A stretch of 9,169 nt of DNA, taken from positions 1-9,169 of the forward strand of contig WJJV01000027.1 of NCBI GenBank assembly GCA_014729495.1, in the 5' to 3' direction. Of this stretch, positions 5,426 through 9,169 are shown piece by piece (position 1 is the first letter of the stretch; each line of letters begins with the position of its first letter). The notes beneath the pieces are model-generated. The model had not been told where the DNA came from. It did no database searches and saw only the letters and a list, made by a program, of their open reading frames with translations. The translations under genes were made by a program, and so were the position numbers. The DNA comes from Candidatus Woesearchaeota archaeon (GTDB lineage Archaea; Nanobdellota; Nanobdellia; Woesearchaeales; UBA12501).

Positions 5426-5965
5426 ATGCCAGAAGACAAGATTGACACGCTTGAGGGCCAGCAATGCCCAATCTGCCACAAGAACACCTGCAGGCTCACG
5501 CAGATGGACAGGCACATACCTTTTGGCAATAAAGAGATCCTGATCTATGTATTCTCCATGAATTGCTCAGACTGCAAGTACCACAAGGCAGATGTAGAGT
5601 TTGCAGGGGATAGGGATCCCACAAAGGTATCACTTGATGTTGAAGGCGACAAGGACTTAGGTATAATGATAGTCAGATCAGGAGAAGGTGTCATAAAGAT
5701 ACCACACATCACGACAATCGAGGGAGGCCCTGCATCAAACGGCTACATAACAACTGTTGAAGGACTGCTCAACAGGGTCAAGAAAGCAGTTGAGACCCTG
5801 AGAGACAATGCAGAGGATGATGCAGAAAAGAAGAAGGCCAAGAACATGCTCAAGAAGCTCACAAGGATAATGTGGGGAAAGGACAAGTGCAGGATAATAA
5901 TAGAGGATCCGACTGGCAATTCTGACATACTGAGCGAAAAGGCTGAGAGATCAAAACTTAAATGA
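5426..5965 (+). CDS. ZPR1-type zinc-ribbon protein
   Basis: A 179-residue archaeal relative of eukaryotic ZPR1, a zinc-finger protein that in eukaryotes works with elongation factor eEF1A. The archaeal function is not established. The single C4 zinc ribbon is formed by C14-x2-C17 and C47-x2-C50. After it come hallmark segments of the ZPR1 domain: KIPHITTIEGG (91-101), YITTVEGLL (107-115) and IIEDPTGNS (158-166), matching the IPEL, TTVEGLL and DPxGNS motifs of the family. Eukaryotic ZPR1 has two such modules; this has one, as usual in archaea. The start at 5426 follows from the TATA spacing and because the protein then begins just before the zinc ribbon. An in-frame extension of 46 residues upstream is hydrophobic and unlike the family. 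It is convergent with the next gene, 19 bases apart. Confidence 0.9.
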   Translation: MPEDKIDTLEGQQCPICHKNTCRLTQMDRHIPFGNKEILIYVFSMNCSDCKYHKADVEFAGDRDPTKVSLDVEGDKDLGIMIVRSGEGVIKIPHITTIEGGPASNGYITTVEGLLNRVKKAVETLRDNAEDDAEKKKAKNMLKKLTRIMWGKDKCRIIIEDPTGNSDILSEKAERSKLK

Positions 5966-5984
5966 TCAGTTGTGTCATAGCTTT

Positions 5985-6689
5985 CTATCTCTTTCTGGAC
6001 AGCACTTCCACAAAAAGATCAGGCCGTTTCCTGAATTTCTGCAATGCTCCATAGAACCTGTTCTGAGGACATACAATAACAACATCTCCATCAGAGACAT
6101 TCTCTCCATTATCATAATACACTCTGTGGAATAATTCCCTTTCAGGCTCAGCTATTGCATCACTGAAAAGATTGAAGACATAGAACTCCATAGCCACTCC
6201 TTTTATCTTTGATATGGCATCCATGTACTTATCAGGAGTTGTCTTTATTATCTCAGCGCATCTGTCTAAAGTCTTATTTTTAGGCACAAGAAAGTCAGAG
6301 TATTGGCCTACCTGGTCACGATACTTGAACATCCTCTCAATCATTAAAAGGTCAGAGTTAGCCAGGCCGATTCCTGACTCTGCATCATGGAGGGATCTTT
6401 CGAGATCACTGTCATTGAATCTTTTGACTCTCAAGAGCAAGTTAAGGTTAGGTCTTGAGAGTCTCTTATTGCTGATAAAATAAGCAAGGCCGTTCGCAAA
6501 CCAGATCTTCTTACCTGTCTGACACCTTACCTCATAATCAAGAAAATCCTTTGCATTATTGGCTTGGGTTATCTTATGGCCTATGTTGCCGCCAGCGCCG
6601 TTGGTCACTTCAAGAACAGCACCGAATTTATGGTATTCTGCTGCTTCTGAGATATCTCTGTAGACTTCTTTCTGTTGGGGACTTACCAC
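5985..6689 (-). CDS. Hypothetical protein, 234 residues, function unknown
   Basis: I do not recognise this protein. It is soluble, basic at the C-terminus (ends LSRKR), and has a glycine-rich segment NGAGGNIGH (30-38). Near the C-terminus it has alternating hydrophobic strands: DGDVVIV at 200-206 and DLFVEVLSRK at 224-233. The strand-Asp and strand-Glu pattern after a helix with MEFYVFNLF (167-175) faintly resembles a PD-(D/E)xK nuclease core, but the ExK signature is not present, so I do not assign it. The start is taken as GTG at 6687-6689: TATA boxes at 6714-6721 and 6701-6709 lie downstream of the frame's first TTG at 6737, so that start would not be on the mRNA. The 28-base TATA-to-GTG spacing fits a leaderless transcript. 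Confidence 0.75.
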   Translation of the reverse strand: MVSPQQKEVYRDISEAAEYHKFGAVLEVTNGAGGNIGHKITQANNAKDFLDYEVRCQTGKKIWFANGLAYFISNKRLSRPNLNLLLRVKRFNDSDLERSLHDAESGIGLANSDLLMIERMFKYRDQVGQYSDFLVPKNKTLDRCAEIIKTTPDKYMDAISKIKGVAMEFYVFNLFSDAIAEPERELFHRVYYDNGENVSDGDVVIVCPQNRFYGALQKFRKRPDLFVEVLSRKR

Positions 6690-6713
6690 CTTAAGAGGTG
6701 TATATATGATTGA

Positions 6714-6721
6714 TATATAAA
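6714..6721 (-). promoter_or_regulatory. TATA box of the 234-residue hypothetical gene
   Basis: The minus strand reads TTTATATA, about 28 bases before the GTG at 6689. A second candidate (minus-strand TCATATATA, 6701-6709) would start transcription near 6678, inside the gene, so the first is preferred. Confidence 0.55.
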
Positions 6722-6751
6722 ACTTATCTGACAACAAACAGTGACAACTAA

Positions 6752-7285
6752 CTAAGAAAACAGATCAGCTAAAAATGATCTTATCCTTGATAGAACAGGA
6801 ATGGGAGATTCTTTAGGCTTGACTAAATAGACATTTCCATCATTTGGCATTTCTGCTGGATTTGCTGGACTTATTTCACCAGCTTTTGGAGCATCTTCAA
6901 GCTGGATTATGCTTCTTCTATGATCATAATCTTCCTGCAACTGAACCGGTCGTGATTCTATTGTAACTAATGATTGATTTCCAGCAGTGTGGGTAAATCT
7001 CACAAGATTATCCTGAGGCACTGCAGTAGTATTCAATGAATGATTTGTCTTGATTATCTTGAGCGAAGTATTTGTACTCACAAAGTTATCTGATCCATTA
7101 ACAAATACTTTCCCAGCAGAGTCGTTAGGCATAGCAACATATCTGATCTCTGTGCTTATGCCTGGTTTGACATATGCAAGATCTGTATTGCTCGGCTGTA
7201 TATCTGCAGTAACTGGAATAGATTCAGCGTGCACTATCAAAACCAGTAAAAAGAATAAACTCACTATTGATATAAGTTTTTTCAT
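6752..7285 (-). CDS. Secreted or cell-surface protein with many N-glycosylation sequons
   Basis: A 177-residue protein with a Sec signal peptide: KK at 2-3, a hydrophobic core at about 4-18 and a likely signal-peptidase site after VHA (18-20). The mature part has six N-x-S/T sequons at Asn 54, 63, 72, 81, 85 and 103, clustered in the first half, and no Cys. Archaea commonly N-glycosylate such sites outside the cell. The last 16 residues (SPIPVLSRIRSFLADLFS region, about 160-177) could form an amphipathic helix for membrane or protein contact. No known domain is recognised. ATG at 7285 is supported by a TATA box 27 bases upstream (leaderless). It is divergent from the MTA phosphorylase operon and precedes, with 62 bases between, the 234-residue gene on the same strand, which has its own promoter. 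Confidence 0.8.
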   Translation of the reverse strand: MKKLISIVSLFFLLVLIVHAESIPVTADIQPSNTDLAYVKPGISTEIRYVAMPNDSAGKVFVNGSDNFVSTNTSLKIIKTNHSLNTTAVPQDNLVRFTHTAGNQSLVTIESRPVQLQEDYDHRRSIIQLEDAPKAGEISPANPAEMPNDGNVYLVKPKESPIPVLSRIRSFLADLFS

Positions 7286-7307
7286 AGGCTATGATATGTT
7301 TCCATGA

Positions 7308-7316
7308 TTTATAAGC
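7308..7316 (-). promoter_or_regulatory. TATA box of the secreted-protein gene
   Basis: The minus strand reads GCTTATAAA, centred 27 bases before the ATG at 7285. It predicts a leaderless mRNA. Confidence 0.65.
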
Positions 7317-7370
7317 TTATTGTTTTTATTTATAGTCCTGCCATAATATTTCCAGACCAGTAAACAAAAA

Positions 7371-7389
7371 CTATAAAAAGAATATATAT
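7371..7389 (+). promoter_or_regulatory. Promoter of the MTA phosphorylase-Maf-APRT operon
   Basis: Two overlapping candidates, CTATAAAAA (7371-7379) and AATATATAT (7381-7389), predict starts near 7401 or 7411. A small 5-bp hairpin (GCTCT 7397-7401 with AGAGC 7406-7410) lies at the predicted start. AAGGGGG at 7411-7417 then serves as the SD six bases before the ATG at 7424. Confidence 0.5.
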
Positions 7390-7423
7390 CAAATGCGCTC
7401 TAAAAAGAGCAAGGGGGCATATT

Positions 7424-8182
7424 ATGGTAAAAATAGGCATAATCGGAGGCTCAGGTCTTGATGATCCTGACATACTCAAGGATGCAAAAGAGGTTGAGGT
7501 TGACACTCCTTACGGAAATCCTACATCACCTCTGAAAGTGGGGAAGATTGAAGGTGTTGATGTTGTTCTCATAGCAAGGCATGGAAGAGAGCATACTATC
7601 CCGCCTACACAGGTCAATTACAGGGCCAACATACACGCTCTTAAGGAGGCAGGATGCACTCATATCCTGGCAACAACTGCATGCGGCTCTCTCAGGGAGG
7701 AGATAGGCAGAGGTGATTTCGTGATTCTTGACCAGTTCATTGACTTCACAAGGCACAGGCCAATAACATTCCATGAGGAGTTCCAGCCAGGCAAGATGGT
7801 GCACTGCCCAATGGCAGAGCCGTTCAATAAAGGGATCAGGGAAGCCCTGGTGAAGACAGCAGAAGAAGAAAAGATAAAACACCATAAGAAAGGCACTGTC
7901 ATAACAATCGAAGGCCCGAGGTTCTCAACAAAAGCAGAGTCTCATATGTTCAGGGCATGGGGCGCTGACATAATCAATATGAGCATAGCTCCTGAGGCAG
8001 TGCTTGCGAATGAGGCAGGAGTGCCTTATGCTGCAATCGCTATGTCCACTGACTATGACTGCTGGAAAGAGGATGAGGAGCCGGTGACATGGGAGGCAGT
8101 GCTTGAGATATTCGGAAAGAATGTTGAGAAAGTCAAGAAGCTTCTGGTAAACACAATCCCAAGGATAGGACTGCAAAAGTGA
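7424..8182 (+). CDS. mtnP: S-methyl-5'-thioadenosine phosphorylase
   Basis: Phosphorolysis of methylthioadenosine (a by-product of polyamine and related SAM-dependent reactions) to adenine and methylthioribose-1-phosphate. The 252-residue protein is a complete PNP/MTAP-family enzyme. Seen in order: IGIIGGSGL (4-12, phosphate loop with Ser10), ARHGREHTIPP (51-61), NYRANI (65-70), ATTACGSL (83-90), the base/ribose-binding TIEGPRFSTKAES (161-173), NMS (185-187) and TDYDCW (209-214). The Asp pair in TDYDCW is the feature of 6-aminopurine (adenine) specificity, as in human MTAP, rather than the Asn of PNPs that favour guanine or hypoxanthine. The next gene overlaps its stop, and APRT follows, so the adenine released here can be salvaged to AMP by the same operon. 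Specificity for MTA over adenosine cannot be proven from sequence. Confidence 0.93.
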   Translation: MVKIGIIGGSGLDDPDILKDAKEVEVDTPYGNPTSPLKVGKIEGVDVVLIARHGREHTIPPTQVNYRANIHALKEAGCTHILATTACGSLREEIGRGDFVILDQFIDFTRHRPITFHEEFQPGKMVHCPMAEPFNKGIREALVKTAEEEKIKHHKKGTVITIEGPRFSTKAESHMFRAWGADIINMSIAPEAVLANEAGVPYAAIAMSTDYDCWKEDEEPVTWEAVLEIFGKNVEKVKKLLVNTIPRIGLQK

Positions 8183-8754
8183 TGGCTATGGAGATAATCC
8201 TCGCATCAAAATCACCTCGGAGAAGGGAGATCCTTGAGAAGAAAGGGTATGATGTAAAGGTTGACATCAGCGATATTGATGAGGAATCAGTAAAGAAAGA
8301 TGATGTTAAGGAGCTTGTCATGCACCTTGCGAGGCTCAAGGCTGAGAAAGTGGCTGAGAGGAACAAGGATTCTATTGTTGTAGCAGCAGACACTCTTGTC
8401 TTCTTTGAAGGCCAGGAGATAGGCCAGCCAAAGGATGAGGCTGAGGCAGAGCGCATCCTGAGAATGCTTGCAGGAAAGATGCATGAGGTCTACAGCGGAC
8501 TATGCGTGATCAATACCAAGACAGGAGAGATTCTGCAGGATCTTGAAGTGTCAAGGGTCACGCTCAAGAATGTCTCTGATGATGTCATCAGGGCTTATGT
8601 CAGGAACGGGCATCACAAGGGAAAGGCAGGAGCATACAACATAAATGACCCTGAGTTCGAGAGCTTCATTGACAATTATGAAGGTTCATTCACCAACATA
8701 ATGGGCCTTCCACAGGGCAAAATCCAGAAGATGATTGAATTAGTTGGAGGTTGA
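8182..8754 (+). CDS. maf: Maf-family nucleotide pyrophosphatase
   Basis: Maf proteins hydrolyse nucleoside triphosphates, typically dTTP, UTP or modified bases, to monophosphates, acting as house-cleaning enzymes. The 190-residue protein is standard in length. Signatures are LASKSPRRREIL (7-18, substrate-binding N-terminal motif), VAADTLV (67-73, with the metal or catalytic Asp70), GQPKDEAEAERIL (81-93), HEVYSG (101-106) and the C-terminal KAGAYNI (148-154) and EGSFTNIMGLP (167-177). ATG at 8182 overlaps the mtnP stop (TGATG), implying translational coupling. An ATG two codons on, at 8188, preceded by GTGAT, is an equally possible start and would give MEIILASKSP. Substrate preference cannot be read from sequence. 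Its place between two adenine-salvage genes suggests nucleotide quality control in the same operon. Confidence 0.92.
   Translation: MAMEIILASKSPRRREILEKKGYDVKVDISDIDEESVKKDDVKELVMHLARLKAEKVAERNKDSIVVAADTLVFFEGQEIGQPKDEAEAERILRMLAGKMHEVYSGLCVINTKTGEILQDLEVSRVTLKNVSDDVIRAYVRNGHHKGKAGAYNINDPEFESFIDNYEGSFTNIMGLPQGKIQKMIELVGG
8746..8751 (+). promoter_or_regulatory. Shine-Dalgarno site of apt, inside maf
   Basis: GGAGGT followed by TGAT is close to the full archaeal anti-SD complement. It ends seven bases before the apt ATG and overlaps the last codons and stop of maf, so apt depends on internal initiation within the operon mRNA. Confidence 0.7.
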
Positions 8755-8758
8755 TAAT

Positions 8759-9169
8759 ATGCCGATAAGATCAAGGATAAGGACAGTGCCGGACTGGCCA
8801 AAGAAAGGGATAATGTTCAGGGACATAACAACACTGCTAAAGGATCCAGTGGGCCTCAAGCTCACAGTGAATGACTTTGTGGAGAGGTATAAGGACATGG
8901 ACATTGATGTGATTGTCGGCATAGATTCAAGAGGCTTCATACTTGGAGGAGCTCTTGCTTACCTGCTGGAGAAGGGTTTTGTTCCTGTCAGGAAGAAAGG
9001 AAAGCTTCCTCCTGAGACAATCGCAGAGACCTATGAGCTTGAATACGGCACAGACACAATCGAGGTCGTGAAAGGTTCTGTTGAAGATGGCCAGAAAGTG
9101 CTTGTTGTTGATGATCTAATCGCAACAGGAGGCACAATGCTGGCAGCGTGCAAGCTTGTTAAGAAGCTT
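8759..9169 (+). CDS. apt: Adenine phosphoribosyltransferase, 3' end beyond the window
   Basis: Transfers phosphoribose from PRPP to adenine, giving AMP and pyrophosphate. The visible 137 codons run in frame to the window edge; a complete APRT is about 170-180 residues, so roughly the last quarter is missing. N-terminal VPDWPKKGIMFRDITTLL (10-27) is the APRT type-I signature region. VGIDSRGFILGGALAY (53-68) and the flexible loop ending in the LEYGTD segment follow. VLVVDDLIATGGT (114-126) is the PRPP-binding motif, with Asp118 and Asp119 for ribose contacts. It follows maf by four bases and has the strongest SD in the operon. Together with mtnP it forms a complete route from methylthioadenosine to AMP. 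Confidence 0.93.
   Translation, partial: MPIRSRIRTVPDWPKKGIMFRDITTLLKDPVGLKLTVNDFVERYKDMDIDVIVGIDSRGFILGGALAYLLEKGFVPVRKKGKLPPETIAETYELEYGTDTIEVVKGSVEDGQKVLVVDDLIATGGTMLAACKLVKKL

Noticed and set aside
6690..6737. TTG start for the 234-residue hypothetical gene
   Set aside because: Both candidate TATA boxes fall inside this stretch, so it would not be transcribed in full.

Overview
This window looks archaeal. Genes have TATA boxes about 26-28 bases upstream of their start codons, and five genes appear to be leaderless. The remaining genes mostly have GGAGGT- or GAGGTGG-type ribosome binding sites. Arginine is mostly AGG/AGA and isoleucine often ATA. The gene set also fits: archaeal-type ZPR1 zinc-ribbon protein, MTA phosphorylase, Lrp/AsnC regulator and type I glutamine synthetase. 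The exact lineage cannot be fixed from the sequence alone; a Euryarchaeota or DPANN member is plausible. Base composition looks uniform and I see no insertion sequence, tRNA, rRNA or CRISPR array.

Layout. 1-205 is a dense block of nested inverted repeats lying 3' of a minus-strand gene of unknown function (206-706). That gene is divergent from glmS (818-2551), with back-to-back TATA boxes and a small palindrome between them. glmS converges on glnA (2596-3993, minus). glnA is divergent from an Lrp/AsnC-family regulator (4265-4711) across a 271-base AT-rich control region that holds five copies of a TAACAT/ATGTTA hexamer. Next come two tandem 53-codon membrane-protein genes on the minus strand (4736-4897 and 4900-5061) that look like paralogues of each other. 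Beyond their promoter is a 124-base segment closed by a perfect 11-bp stem (5129-5252), probably an unrecognised structured RNA. A ZPR1 zinc-ribbon gene follows (5426-5965). It converges on a minus-strand pair: an unrecognised 234-residue protein (5985-6689) and a secreted protein rich in N-glycosylation sequons (6752-7285). The window ends in a plus-strand operon of MTA phosphorylase, Maf and adenine phosphoribosyltransferase (the last cut by the window edge).

How the genes work together. glnA makes glutamine, and glmS uses glutamine to make glucosamine-6-phosphate, so the left half links nitrogen assimilation to amino-sugar synthesis. The Lrp-type regulator divergent from glnA is the obvious candidate for controlling it. 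The right-hand operon is an adenine-salvage unit: MTA phosphorylase releases adenine from methylthioadenosine, APRT converts it to AMP, and Maf probably removes non-canonical nucleotides. The most interesting unexplained items are the tandem mini membrane proteins with a palindrome in their promoter, the neighbouring RNA-like element, and the repeat block at the left edge.
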